Position numbers and translations under genes: made by a program. A stretch of DNA of 64,000 nucleotides, taken from the NCBI GenBank assembly GCA_964640795.1, contig CAZXIN010000028.1, positions 1 to 64,000 of the forward strand, given 5' to 3'. The notes beneath the pieces were generated by a model. It had not been told where the DNA came from and searched no databases. It saw only the letters and a program-made list of their open reading frames with translations. Origin of the DNA: M269 sp964640795 (lineage in GTDB: Bacteria; Pseudomonadota; Gammaproteobacteria; Enterobacterales; Alteromonadaceae). Position 1 is the first letter of the stretch. The number at the start of each line of letters is the position of its first letter. Below are positions 53,292 to 62,374 of this stretch, piece after piece.

Positions 53292-54148
53292 GCGCCTTGC
53301 TCCTGTGTCATCACTCCCACAAAAATGTCAGCTAATGTTGGTGTTGTAATATTACCCAGTGCATCCAGCTCACTCGTGTCTGCGTTATCGAACAATAAAG
53401 TTGTCATACCCATTATGCTGTTTGAAAAAAGAGGGTTAAGTGACTTAGCTTGCTCAACTTTTTCATTGGTAACGGCAAGTAACTTGAAGCGCTCCCTAAT
53501 GTTGTCAACATTTTCTGATATCACAATAGTGCCATCACGAATAAAGGCGACATCTGTCAAAATATGTTCAATTTCCTCTATTTGATGCGTAGTTACCACA
53601 ATGCACTTTTCTTCGTCGTAGAAATCTTCAAGTAGGTGATTGTAGAACTGTCGACGAGTCAAAATATCGAGCCCTAAGGTTGGTTCGTCCAATATAAGCA
53701 CTTTCGCATCAATGGCGAGTATTAGGGCGAGGTGTAGCTGGGTGACCATGCCCTTTGATAGCGCCTTTACGCGGTCTTTCAAACGGATATTGGTTTTTCC
53801 TAAGAATATTTCCGCTTTTTCACGGTTAAAGTTGGGATGCACACCTTGCATATAAGTGAGTGCTTGACTGACTTTAAGCCACTTTGGGAGTACAGCGACG
53901 TCAGCAATGTAAGCAACCTCATTTAGCATGGCAGATCGCTGAGTCGCTGGATCATATCCTAAGACATCTATTGAACCTTCAAAACTGGTTAGGCCAAGTA
54001 ATGCCTGCAAACAGGTCGTCTTGCCAGCACCATTCGGGCCAACCAAGCCTAGTATCTGTCCCGGCGCAACGCTTAAGTTCACATCTTTTAAAACATGCTT
54101 GTCTTGATAAGATTTATTCAAGCTATTGATGGAGATTAACGGTTTCAT
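53288..54148 (-). CDS. ABC transporter ATP-binding protein
   Basis: A 286-residue ATPase with Walker A LVGPNGAGKTTCLQALLG, a variant signature (ALSKGMVTQLHLALILAIDA in place of LSGGQ), Walker B VLILDEPTLGLDIL and the switch histidine in VVTTHQIEEIEHI. The SKGM signature is typical of YtrB-like ABC exporters regulated by GntR proteins. It overlaps both neighbours by 4 bases, so the three genes form one operon. Confidence 0.92.
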   Translation of the reverse strand: MKPLISINSLNKSYQDKHVLKDVNLSVAPGQILGLVGPNGAGKTTCLQALLGLTSFEGSIDVLGYDPATQRSAMLNEVAYIADVAVLPKWLKVSQALTYMQGVHPNFNREKAEIFLGKTNIRLKDRVKALSKGMVTQLHLALILAIDAKVLILDEPTLGLDILTRRQFYNHLLEDFYDEEKCIVVTTHQIEEIEHILTDVAFIRDGTIVISENVDNIRERFKLLAVTNEKVEQAKSLNPLFSNSIMGMTTLLFDNADTSELDALGNITTPTLADIFVGVMTQEQGA

Positions 54149-54519
54149 GATTGATTCTCCTTAAGCGATTCAAGTAGCTGATCAACGGATAAATTGAGTC
54201 GAGATATTTGTTTTGCAACAAGCGGCCATTTGGTAGATAAAAAGTGCTCTCGCTCTCTTTCTATGACTGTTTCTTGCGCACCACCCAGTACAAAAAGCCC
54301 TTTACCTCTTTGTTTCTCAACAATATTTTCATCTTGTAACATTTGATAAGCCTTAGATATTGTGATTGGGTTGAGTCGATACTCAGCGGCAACAGCTCTA
54401 ACTGACGGTAACGCTTCGCCTTCTTTGATATTGCCATCTATTATTCGCTCTACAACTTGTTGGTAGAGCTGAATATAAATGGGTGAATCTGCATCCCATT
54501 GTGATGTCATGCTTGTCAC
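54145..54519 (-). CDS. GntR family transcriptional regulator, YtrA subfamily
   Basis: A 124-residue protein with the GntR winged helix (PIYIQLYQQVVERIIDGNIK, GEALPSVRAVAAEYRLNPIT, ISKAYQMLQDENIVEKQRGK) and only a short C-terminal dimerisation tail, the mark of the YtrA subfamily. These repressors normally control the ABC transporter operon they head, as here: the ATPase gene follows with a 4-base overlap. The operator should lie in 54520-54662. Confidence 0.93.
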   Translation of the reverse strand: MTSMTSQWDADSPIYIQLYQQVVERIIDGNIKEGEALPSVRAVAAEYRLNPITISKAYQMLQDENIVEKQRGKGLFVLGGAQETVIEREREHFLSTKWPLVAKQISRLNLSVDQLLESLKENQS

Positions 54520-54662
54520 TCCTAGTGAAGGTGTTTGTATTACATGGTGTTATACATCACCAGTACACTTAGGGCAAATTTGTAAATGTAACAAAGTCTG
54601 TTTTTTGTACAAATCAAGTTGATCTAGCTATAGTGAATCTGAACTTGGGGTAAGAGGACAGG

Positions 54663-55100
54663 TTAGTCAGAGCTTGCTCTTGAGTGATTCGCTGTATTGA
54701 TTTGCTCTAACAGCCAATCTTCTACAACTTGCTCGTCGTGAGAGAAAAAGTAAGGGAGGTTCGCTTTTTGATAGATTTCTTCCCAAAAGGGCTTTATCAC
54801 GTTTTCATATTGGACTTCTCTAAATACAACACCGGTTGCCACTATCTCGGTCGTCAAGACAACCTGTTTGACCGTGTCAATCATATGTATTCTAGCTTCA
54901 GGAGGAAATAATGGGAGGCCATCCAAAATCACTAAACTGGCCCATGGCTCGCCTGCAAGTCGTTCTCTGTATGGCGCAACTGCGTCTCGATATTGTTGCG
55001 CCATTTCGACATTAGCAGGCCCTTCTCCGTTGATGACTAAAAGTCGCCCTCGCGTAGAGACTTTAAATGTTCCGTGAGCGGGAAAGGGATTATTATTCAA
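54663..55100 (-). CDS. STAS-like protein of unknown function
   Basis: A 145-residue soluble protein. The pattern of strand-helix units (GRLLVINGEGPANVEMAQQY, EPWASLVILDGLPLFPP, VVATGVVF-type strand, then FFSHDEQVVEDWLLEQ) resembles SpoIIAA/STAS-like proteins. The same layout, including a central W...D strand and an end of the form hEDWh, is seen in the gene at 58412, so the two are probably distant paralogues. The role is unknown. It lies 88 bases from the chemoreceptor gene upstream on the same strand. Confidence 0.6.
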   Translation of the reverse strand: MNNNPFPAHGTFKVSTRGRLLVINGEGPANVEMAQQYRDAVAPYRERLAGEPWASLVILDGLPLFPPEARIHMIDTVKQVVLTTEIVATGVVFREVQYENVIKPFWEEIYQKANLPYFFSHDEQVVEDWLLEQINTANHSRASSD

Positions 55101-55187
55101 AGCGTTCCTTGACCAAAATAATACTAGAGCGTGCTCTAAGTTAGCGATTAACTGAGCATAGCCCAGAATTGTATAAGTTGCCTAGAA

Positions 55188-57194
55188 CTATACACTCACA
55201 TTTTTTAGCAAGGATGTGAGTTTTGTCGCATCGATTTGCATTTTGTCACTTTGTTCTGATGTATGCTTCGCTTCGATAATAGTGCGCTCTGATATTGTCT
55301 GAATGCTTTTAATGTGCTCATTGATACTATCAGCGACTCGCTCTTGCTCTGTTGTAATTTTGATAATGTCTTGATGCATATTATTCATCTTTGCAATGGA
55401 GTCTATAATTGCGTTTAGAGATTCACCTGCTTTTTGAGCGTTATCTACATTTTCATTAGCCAAGTTTTGGCTGTCTTCCATAACGCCTACGGCATTCTCT
55501 GCATCACCTTGTAAAGTAGCAATGATGGTATGAATTTCATCTGTTGCTTGTTGTGTGCGTCCCGCAAGTGTCCTCACTTCGTCGGCTACTACAGCGAATC
55601 CACGCCCGTGCTCCCCTGCTCTTGCGGCTTCAATAGCGGCGTTTAAGGCAAGTAAATTGGTCTGATCAGCAATGGAAGTGATGACATCGACCACAGCCCC
55701 AATATCGGTACTGTTTTGTTGTAGTTTTGAAGTGACTTCCACAGCTTTTGATACGCCTGAAGCCAGTTGATTAATACCTGTTATTGACTGGGCAACAATC
55801 TCTCTACCTGACTCAGCCTCTTTGTCCGCCTCTACGGCAATCACTTCAACTTGTTCTGCTACAAAATTAAGTGCGTCTAACATGCTGTTGGTTGCGGCAG
55901 CCACTTCCTGTGTTTGGTTTTCCTGACTTTTTACCGAATCATTGTTTTGTTTAGTGCGTTGAGAAAGGCTTTCTGCGGATTCGGAGATTTGTAGCATTTG
56001 AGCTGTCATGTCACGAATTAATTGAGCAACCTTTTGCGCCATCGTGTCAAAGCTGTTTGAAACTCGGGACCACTCATCTTTGCTATCTATGCTTATTCGT
56101 GCAGAAAAGTTGTTATCAGCGAGGGCGTCTGCCATACCAGTGAGCGCACTGAATTTTTCGGTCATTGCTCTGTAAAAGCCTAAGAACAAGTAGCCTGCCA
56201 TGAGAAGTACAGCGACATTGAGTAGAATGAGTAACAGTTCGTACTGCTTTTGGCTACCGATATAATCATCGACCTGCGCTACGAGTAAACGCCTATTCTC
56301 TCTATATAATGCATCAATACTTTCTTTCGTTGTTAAGGCAAGGGCGCTAAATTCTTTGTCGCTTGCTTCGATGCTGTCTGGGTCGAGGATCTTCTCTTTG
56401 ATTAGCATACTCAAGTTAACCAAATTCTCTAGTGCTGGGGTGCTGTGCATACTGATCGATGCACGCATGCTGGCGTCGGCTTCAAATACTTTATTCAGCG
56501 ATCTTGTCATATTTTGTTCCTCGACAAGCAACTGTTCTTGTTGGCTGGCAAGTGCTAGATAACTATCTGGCGTAAACCTGTTTCGGAAAATAACACTACT
56601 GGCCGTATCATCACTTTTTGCGACTAACTCTGACAAGACAGGAATGCGCTCGATAGCTAAGCTGACCATATAAAAATTGGCTAAGCTGTTCGATAGTGTT
56701 AAGTCTGTTTCATCGGCAACATCACGCATGCCACCCATGAGTGCAATGAGTATCTCGGTATGCCTTTTATCTCTAAATGCTGAGCGCATCTCCAGCGAGT
56801 TGTCTCTTAATGTTTGCCATTCTTCTTGCAAGCCGAGTAAGTCAAAGCTTGATTTGTTTGGGAGTGCGTTATGAAGGGTTATTAATTTGCTAAAGAGTGC
56901 ATCGACTTTCTGCTGTTGAGCTACAATTTCTTCTTGTGTGCTTAAATCGAAGGTGTAGCGAGACATTAACGTTCTTAAATGCGTCACATCTGTAATGAGA
57001 GGAACAGCTTGATTAATATAATTTAATCCGAGCAGCTTCTTTTTAGAGACACTGATTGTTTTGTTGACTGTCACCCCAACCTGAAAATTAATAACAGCGA
57101 TAGGAATAAGAAAAACGACTGTAATTACAATAAACTTTCTTGCCAAACTAAGCATGTTCATTAGCTTAACGGCAGGTGATAGCCAATTATGCAT
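55188..57194 (-). CDS. Methyl-accepting chemotaxis protein
   Basis: A 668-residue chemoreceptor with its start supported by GGAGAG 8 bases upstream. A first membrane segment (FIVITVVFLIPIAVINF, residues 22-38) is followed by a helical periplasmic sensor to about residue 325 and a second segment (LLLILLNVAVLLMAGYLFLG). A HAMP-like linker and the signalling domain follow, with DQTNLLALNAAIEAARAGEH. It ends SLLKNVSV without a CheR-binding pentapeptide. The sensor is a four-helix-bundle type; the ligand is unknown. Confidence 0.92.
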   Translation of the reverse strand: MHNWLSPAVKLMNMLSLARKFIVITVVFLIPIAVINFQVGVTVNKTISVSKKKLLGLNYINQAVPLITDVTHLRTLMSRYTFDLSTQEEIVAQQQKVDALFSKLITLHNALPNKSSFDLLGLQEEWQTLRDNSLEMRSAFRDKRHTEILIALMGGMRDVADETDLTLSNSLANFYMVSLAIERIPVLSELVAKSDDTASSVIFRNRFTPDSYLALASQQEQLLVEEQNMTRSLNKVFEADASMRASISMHSTPALENLVNLSMLIKEKILDPDSIEASDKEFSALALTTKESIDALYRENRRLLVAQVDDYIGSQKQYELLLILLNVAVLLMAGYLFLGFYRAMTEKFSALTGMADALADNNFSARISIDSKDEWSRVSNSFDTMAQKVAQLIRDMTAQMLQISESAESLSQRTKQNNDSVKSQENQTQEVAAATNSMLDALNFVAEQVEVIAVEADKEAESGREIVAQSITGINQLASGVSKAVEVTSKLQQNSTDIGAVVDVITSIADQTNLLALNAAIEAARAGEHGRGFAVVADEVRTLAGRTQQATDEIHTIIATLQGDAENAVGVMEDSQNLANENVDNAQKAGESLNAIIDSIAKMNNMHQDIIKITTEQERVADSINEHIKSIQTISERTIIEAKHTSEQSDKMQIDATKLTSLLKNVSV

Positions 57195-57422
57195 TATAAG
57201 CTCTCCATTGTTTTTATTTTTTATTTTTTTGCTGTGTCTTAGTGCACAGCTAATTTTCTATTCTAATTATTATTGGGTACTAACATTATCTCATTACTAT
57301 AACTTTTATCAGAACGGCAGCCTAATATTTGTACAGTGCTGAATGAAAGCTTGGGTGCTGTTTTTTACCTGATTAGCTGTTTTTCTTGTTGTTTTAGCTG
57401 CTCTTTTTTCAGTTTCTTTACG

Positions 57423-58250
57423 TTATTGGATTGGTGTTTTTGCAAATATCTTGATGTGAAAGGAAATGGTGATTGAGTTTAAGTTGTTGATCGTTATGTC
57501 TATTTTTTCTTGATCGGTTGACCAATAAAAAGGTGTCATCATGAGCAAGTGTTTTCTGTCAGTTAATTCTTCTAAGTCAACTTTGTAAGTTAATATTTCT
57601 TGGTGCGCTAGGTTGAAGCCTGCGATATCCAAGTTGCTAGGTTGATGTTCCTCGGGTGTACTATAGATCTGTTTTTTTAATTCCTGTAAGTGCTCTGCAC
57701 CGGGTGACACTTGAAGCCAAATTCCAGAGTTTGACAGTACCCGCAACGTTTCTTGCTGGTTAACAGGGGCAAACACTTGTAGTAACGCATCTACTTGATT
57801 GGAGGCTATGGGTAAGTTGGCGTTACTTGCGACAGCGAAATGACTGTTTTTATATTTCTTGGAAGCCTTTTGTATCGCGTTTTTAGCGATATCACTGCCA
57901 CCAGATATTGGGTTAATATTGTGTTGCTGCAATGACTGCCTAACACGATCAAGGTAGTAACCTTCTCCACAGCCAATATCGTATAGCGTCATTTCTTGCG
58001 ATGGTGACGTGTTTTCTCGAATCAGGTTTGCCAGTTTCTCGGCTAAAGGAAGGTAATAATCTCGCTCCAGAAATGCACGTCTTGCATTAATCATGTCGTT
58101 GTTGTCACCAGGCTCTTTTGTACGTTTTTGGTTGGCGAGCAATAGGTTGACATAACCCTCTTTGGCGATGTCAAAATGATGGTTGTTGCAGCATGTCCAG
58201 CTTGATTGAACGCGGGTTAACATGTCACGACATTTAGGGCATATCCACAT
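57423..58250 (-). CDS. rlmA: 23S rRNA (guanine-745-N1)-methyltransferase-type enzyme
   Basis: A 275-residue protein. The N-terminal zinc finger (ICPKCRDMLTR then WTCCNNHHFDIAKEGYVNLL) and the QKRTKEPGDNNDMINARRAF segment are hallmarks of RlmA. A SAM-dependent methyltransferase domain follows, with motif I LYDIGCGEGYYL. RlmA methylates G745 in 23S rRNA helix 35 in Gram-negative bacteria. Length and motif order fit the family. It is followed by 228 AT-rich bases before the chemoreceptor gene on the same strand. Confidence 0.9.
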   Translation of the reverse strand: MWICPKCRDMLTRVQSSWTCCNNHHFDIAKEGYVNLLLANQKRTKEPGDNNDMINARRAFLERDYYLPLAEKLANLIRENTSPSQEMTLYDIGCGEGYYLDRVRQSLQQHNINPISGGSDIAKNAIQKASKKYKNSHFAVASNANLPIASNQVDALLQVFAPVNQQETLRVLSNSGIWLQVSPGAEHLQELKKQIYSTPEEHQPSNLDIAGFNLAHQEILTYKVDLEELTDRKHLLMMTPFYWSTDQEKIDITINNLNSITISFHIKIFAKTPIQ

Positions 58251-58411
58251 AAGTCACTCAGTATTGGTTGGTACGATAGAGGTTATGATTTTATTTTATC
58301 AGAATAGGCTCATTGTATACTGATCGAATACCTATTAAGTATCGTATTAAACCAATGACAAAGCATGTTATATCAATGCAGATTGGTATTATTTGATTAG
58401 AGAATAATCAT

Positions 58412-58801
58412 TTGCCTAATGACAATTACATTATTGAAATCAGGGGAGATGTCCTATATTCCAAACTTGTTGGAAAATGGGATTTAACGACTGATGTTCA
58501 ATACAGTATCAACTATTCAACTGTAGCTCAAAAACTGCGTAATCGGCCTTGGGGGATTCTATGCGATATGAGCCAATGGTCAATGAACATTAAAAAGCCC
58601 GAAAACAAAGAGCTCGTTAAGGCCTTTGATCGCAGGAATCAAATCGTAGAGTGTTGGGTTATCAAACGCGAAAGCCAAGTAAAAGAGTTGAAGCCATTTC
58701 TGGCGGCTCATTCTAATATCAACCTAAGGTGGTTTACCGAAACTCAAGAGGCGGAGGATTGGGTTAAGCGCCAACCATTGTCATACGTAAAAAGTGATTA
58801 A
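58412..58801 (+). CDS. STAS-like protein of unknown function
   Basis: A 129-residue protein with a TTG start; no later Met suits, and AGAG precedes it. Strands and helices follow the SpoIIAA/STAS-like order: YIIEIRGDVLYSKLVGKWDL, RPWGILCDMSQWSM, VECWVIKRESQVKEL, then LRWFTETQEAEDWVKRQ. It resembles the protein at 54663 in layout, with an Asp after the central strand. Similar small proteins are common in marine gammaproteobacteria but have no assigned function. Confidence 0.65.
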   Translation: MPNDNYIIEIRGDVLYSKLVGKWDLTTDVQYSINYSTVAQKLRNRPWGILCDMSQWSMNIKKPENKELVKAFDRRNQIVECWVIKRESQVKELKPFLAAHSNINLRWFTETQEAEDWVKRQPLSYVKSD

Positions 58802-58885
58802 GGTCGCCAGTCTTTAAGAGCAGAGTGTTATAGTAGTATGCTCCCGATCATTTTTAATGTAATAGTGCGGTTGGTATAAAGGCGT

Positions 58886-59524
58886 ATGAAAGATAAACCA
58901 AGTTTGCGGCATCAACATTACATCGTAGGCTATGGCAGCTTACTGAGCCATGATAGTCGACTGACACACTCAGATATTGACGAAATTGCTTATCCTCTTT
59001 TGCTTAACGGGTGGCAGCGAGCTTGGGTGACACGTTCAGAAGATGAAAAACAAACTTATGTTGGAGCCACAAGGCAGCTGAATGCCGTTATGAATGGTGC
59101 ACTGATCCCAACGCATGAAATTACTCCCGAACTCCAAAAGCGAGAATCAAATTACCGATTTACGTCCTTATCGGTTGACGACTTTTCTTTTGTTTACCCT
59201 TATCAAGAAGATGAGATTTTATTGAAAGAGCAACTCGAAACAAAGTCTATCTGGATATGCGAAACACTAAAAACAAGTCACCCTGACAAAGATTATCCGG
59301 TCAATCAGTCATACGTTGATACTTGTCTTGTTGGGTGCCTAGAGATTGGTGGTGAACTATTCGCACAGCAATTTATAGACCAAACAACAGGTTGGGAAAA
59401 AGCTTGGCTGAATGATAGAGAGCAGAGAAAGTACCCACGACATGCCAAAACCAGTACCCAGCAACAGCAAGCTATTGACCGTGCTTTAGATAGCATTTTG
59501 CATCACAGACTGGACAAGATATGA
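58886..59524 (+). CDS. Gamma-glutamylcyclotransferase-like protein
   Basis: A 212-residue protein with the family's substrate loop VGYGSLLSHDSR near residue 14, and a strand pattern that fits the AIG2/GGCT fold (LLNGWQRAWVTR, YVGATRQLNAVMNGALIPTH). The usual catalytic Glu probably lies in the ELQKRESNYRF region, where REXXY is conserved. Such enzymes release 5-oxoproline from gamma-glutamyl compounds. It overlaps the next gene by 4 bases, so the two are co-translated. Confidence 0.8.
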   Translation: MKDKPSLRHQHYIVGYGSLLSHDSRLTHSDIDEIAYPLLLNGWQRAWVTRSEDEKQTYVGATRQLNAVMNGALIPTHEITPELQKRESNYRFTSLSVDDFSFVYPYQEDEILLKEQLETKSIWICETLKTSHPDKDYPVNQSYVDTCLVGCLEIGGELFAQQFIDQTTGWEKAWLNDREQRKYPRHAKTSTQQQQAIDRALDSILHHRLDKI

Positions 59525-60057
59525 CAGTAAATCTCCTTAGTATAGAAACTGAACGATTGAAATTGGACGCGCTAACGTTCTCAGACGCTATGTTTATTAA
59601 AACCTTGTTTAACGATCCTGATTGCTTACGGTTTATTGGTGATAAAGGCATTGTCGACAGGCAAAGTGCCGAACGTTATTTGGAAAATGGCCCTATGACA
59701 TCTTATAGAGAACATGGCTTTGGGATGTTGAAAATCGTAGTGAAAGAGACGCAGGATGTGATTGGTTGCTGTGGCTTGTTGCAACGTGATTACTTGCCAG
59801 AACCCGATATAGGCTTTGCAGGTTTGCTGGAATATCGGGGACAAGGGTATCTCTATGAAGCTAGTGTTGCTGTGTTGATGAAAGCTAAAGAGCGGGGTAT
59901 CTATCGCACTATCCATGGGTTAGTGGATCCTGAAAATCTAGCTTCCATCAATTTACTCAAAAAGTTAGGAATGACCTATCAACAAAAGTTGAAGCAACCT
60001 GTGGACGATAAGGAAAGCTATGTCTATCGTATTCACTTTACAGAACACAATGAATAA
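59521..60057 (+). CDS. GNAT family N-acetyltransferase (RimJ/RimL-like)
   Basis: A 178-residue protein with the RimJ-type start (SIETERLKLDALTFSDAMFI), central strands (GMLKIVVKETQDVIGCCGLL) and the acetyl-CoA loop region (PDIGFAGLLEYRGQGYLYEA), ending in VDPENLASINLLKKLGMTYQ. It should acetylate an amino group of a protein N-terminus or small molecule; the target is unknown. It overlaps the GGCT-like gene and is followed 9 bases later by the VOC gene, forming a three-gene operon. Confidence 0.9.
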   Translation: MTVNLLSIETERLKLDALTFSDAMFIKTLFNDPDCLRFIGDKGIVDRQSAERYLENGPMTSYREHGFGMLKIVVKETQDVIGCCGLLQRDYLPEPDIGFAGLLEYRGQGYLYEASVAVLMKAKERGIYRTIHGLVDPENLASINLLKKLGMTYQQKLKQPVDDKESYVYRIHFTEHNE

Positions 60058-60066
60058 GGACGGGAA

Positions 60067-60459
60067 ATGTCGCATATTGCAGCCTTTAGTATACTCGTTA
60101 ATGATTATGATGAAGCCATTCACTTTTTTACGAGTGCGTTAAATTTTACTTTGGTTGAAGATACCGCATTGGAGACGAATAAACGTTGGGTCAGAGTTCG
60201 CCCAAATGGTGTTCAGGGGAGTGATATCATCCTTGCTAAAGCGTCTGACGAAGAGCAAAAGAAAGCCGTCGGTAAGCAGATGGGAGGCCGTGTTGGCTTT
60301 TTTCTGCATACAGATGACTTTACGCGCGACTATCAGCACATGCTTGATCATGGTGTTCGCTTTTTGGAAGAACCTCGCAATGAGCTATATGGGACCGTGG
60401 CCGTCTTTGAAGATTTGTATGGCAATACTTGGGACTTGTTAGAACCTAAGTCAGATTGA
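60067..60459 (+). CDS. VOC family protein (glyoxalase/bleomycin-resistance fold)
   Basis: A 130-residue protein comprising two beta-alpha-beta-beta-beta units. The first unit is HIAAFSILVNDYDEAIHFFT with a metal-ligand His; the second has RVGFFLHTDDFTRDYQHMLD and AVFEDLYGNTWDLLEP, whose Glu is the usual last ligand. Typical single-domain VOC length. It may be a lyase, dioxygenase-like or binding protein; the substrate is unknown. It is the last gene of the GGCT-GNAT-VOC run. Confidence 0.9.
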   Translation: MSHIAAFSILVNDYDEAIHFFTSALNFTLVEDTALETNKRWVRVRPNGVQGSDIILAKASDEEQKKAVGKQMGGRVGFFLHTDDFTRDYQHMLDHGVRFLEEPRNELYGTVAVFEDLYGNTWDLLEPKSD

Positions 60460-60461
60460 AG

Positions 60462-60490
60462 AACCTGAACTCTTATCTCGGTTTCAGGTT
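60462..60490. terminator. Bidirectional terminator hairpin
   Basis: AACCTGAA at 60462-60469 pairs perfectly with TTCAGGTT at 60483-60490 around a 13-base loop and is followed by ATTTAA. It lies between the convergent VOC and PhoD-like genes and reaches the PhoD-like stop codon. Confidence 0.6.
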
Positions 60491-62372
60491 ATTTAAAGTC
60501 AACATCCTCACCTGACGAAGACAATGTTTTTGTTTCGATAATATTATCTTTATCGGTAAAGCGAATATAGCCAATACCACTGCCGTTAGATAATGTTCTG
60601 GTTGGGTTATCGTTCGGCTTTCGCACGCGGATAGACATTCTACGCCTCTGAGTAAACCAATTTAGTGGTGAGCGTCGAGCGTAGAGCAGCTGATTCAACT
60701 TATCTAGCCAATTCAGTAGCTTTTCGGGGAACTCATTTTTAATACCACTGCTGGTAACCTGCACAATTTTAGGACTATTACGCCTGAACTTCAGGGTGAC
60801 ATCGTACACAAAGGAATAGTGAACATCGCCAGATAGGATGACAAAATGAGGGGGTGTTTTAACATGCCTAAAGATATTTAAAATGACACTGGCTGTGCCT
60901 CGGTGGGCCATCCAATTTTCTGCGTCTACGGTTAGTGCGTGTCCGCAAAGCGTAAAAAACTTTTGTACCGCCTCAATCAATTTGACCCCAAAAATAGGGG
61001 CAGCAGAGACCATGATAATCGATGGTTGATTGATCAGCTCTTGTTGCATTTCAGAGAGTGATTCCCAATCCATCAATCCTGAAGGTTTGCCGCCACTGCT
61101 TTCTGAGCGCCATCGTTGGGTTCGGGTGTCTAGAACAACAACCTTGGGCGATGTGTCTAGTGTGTAATGCCATTGGTCCCAGCTGAGCAATACATCAACT
61201 AACTTATCGTGGTTGTTGAGTGCCGACTTTGTAAAAAAGTCAGGTATTTGTTTGAATAAGCTGGTGAATTTTTCTGGTGCATTACCCCACCCCTGACATA
61301 GCCAGTAACTAATCAACGCGTTTCCGATGATGCGTTTAGAGAAAGGGTGTCCGTAAGCCGCTTCTTCCCAATCTCGGGTTAAATTCCAGTCATCTGTAAC
61401 GTCATGATCGTCAAAAATCATATAAACAGGGATATGGGCTAAACCACGTCGGACTTCCGCTAATCCCATAATAAAGTGCTCAATGGCTGCTTTTTCTTCG
61501 TCAAACCTTGCTTTGTATGGCTCAAGAGGTGTGCTGTCGGGTAAATCAATAAAGTCCCAGAGTGCAGGTGACCATACGAGCATATACATACTCATCATCT
61601 CACTTAATGTCACTAAATGGTTCCGTGCATTGACTGACGTGAAAATAGGTTTGCGCTTGGCTGCAATGAAACTTTTATACAACGCCTTATTATCGGGTGT
61701 TTTGGGTAATAGCTGCTCTCGCTCATAAAACGACAATGAGTGATTGACTAATTCCTGTGTGTTATTCGCTAAGGCTCCTTGCCATTCTTCGTTGTGTAAG
61801 CCAAGCAATGCCATCACTTGATGGATGGCTGAAAGCATCGGGCCAGCCACATCATCTGTATAGACTTGATCGCCTGACATCATCAAATGAGCAGGCCGTT
61901 CTTTGCCTTCTTGAATACGTTCCCCCAATTCCTTACAGACACGAACTAAACCATCAGCACTGTTGTGATGAGGCTTGCGACAAGAACCGTGTAAGAGATC
62001 GTTGATGCGTTGATGTACTTCAAAGCTAGGGAGTCTTTGCTCAGGATAAGTGATATCGGGTATACACTCATTAAGCGCCGATGTTCCTGTCGATGTTGTA
62101 AAATGGATATCGTAAAAAACAGGTTGAGATAAGGGTAAATCGGTGTCGAATTGTGCTGTCACCAGCTTGACGAATGCGCGTGTGCCTATCGGTACTGTCG
62201 ACACGCTTTGTGTTAGGCCAAATTGCTTTTCTACCCCTTTTTTATCGGTGTCGTAAAAAGCGGTTTCACAATGACAATCTTCTGTTGTCATCAGCCAAAT
62301 ACACACCTCCTGAGATGATACTTTACGAATGATTGGCCCTGCGATAATGAGCGGAAGTTCAGCTCGACTCAT
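60489..62372 (-). CDS. PhoD-like metallophosphoesterase (alkaline phosphatase D family)
   Basis: A 627-residue protein without a signal peptide. Metal-binding signatures of the PhoD-like family are LMMSGDQVYTDDVAGP, VYMIFDDHDVTDDWN and VILSGDVHYSFVYDV, and KVVVLDTRTQRW is also conserved. Enzymes of this type hydrolyse phosphodiesters or monoesters with Fe/Ca or similar metals. The lack of a Tat or Sec signal suggests a cytoplasmic enzyme, unlike classical PhoD. It starts 2 bases after the DUF2252 gene, so the two are one operon. Confidence 0.88.
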   Translation of the reverse strand: MSRAELPLIIAGPIIRKVSSQEVCIWLMTTEDCHCETAFYDTDKKGVEKQFGLTQSVSTVPIGTRAFVKLVTAQFDTDLPLSQPVFYDIHFTTSTGTSALNECIPDITYPEQRLPSFEVHQRINDLLHGSCRKPHHNSADGLVRVCKELGERIQEGKERPAHLMMSGDQVYTDDVAGPMLSAIHQVMALLGLHNEEWQGALANNTQELVNHSLSFYEREQLLPKTPDNKALYKSFIAAKRKPIFTSVNARNHLVTLSEMMSMYMLVWSPALWDFIDLPDSTPLEPYKARFDEEKAAIEHFIMGLAEVRRGLAHIPVYMIFDDHDVTDDWNLTRDWEEAAYGHPFSKRIIGNALISYWLCQGWGNAPEKFTSLFKQIPDFFTKSALNNHDKLVDVLLSWDQWHYTLDTSPKVVVLDTRTQRWRSESSGGKPSGLMDWESLSEMQQELINQPSIIMVSAAPIFGVKLIEAVQKFFTLCGHALTVDAENWMAHRGTASVILNIFRHVKTPPHFVILSGDVHYSFVYDVTLKFRRNSPKIVQVTSSGIKNEFPEKLLNWLDKLNQLLYARRSPLNWFTQRRRMSIRVRKPNDNPTRTLSNGSGIGYIRFTDKDNIIETKTLSSSGEDVDFK

Positions 62373-62374
62373 GC

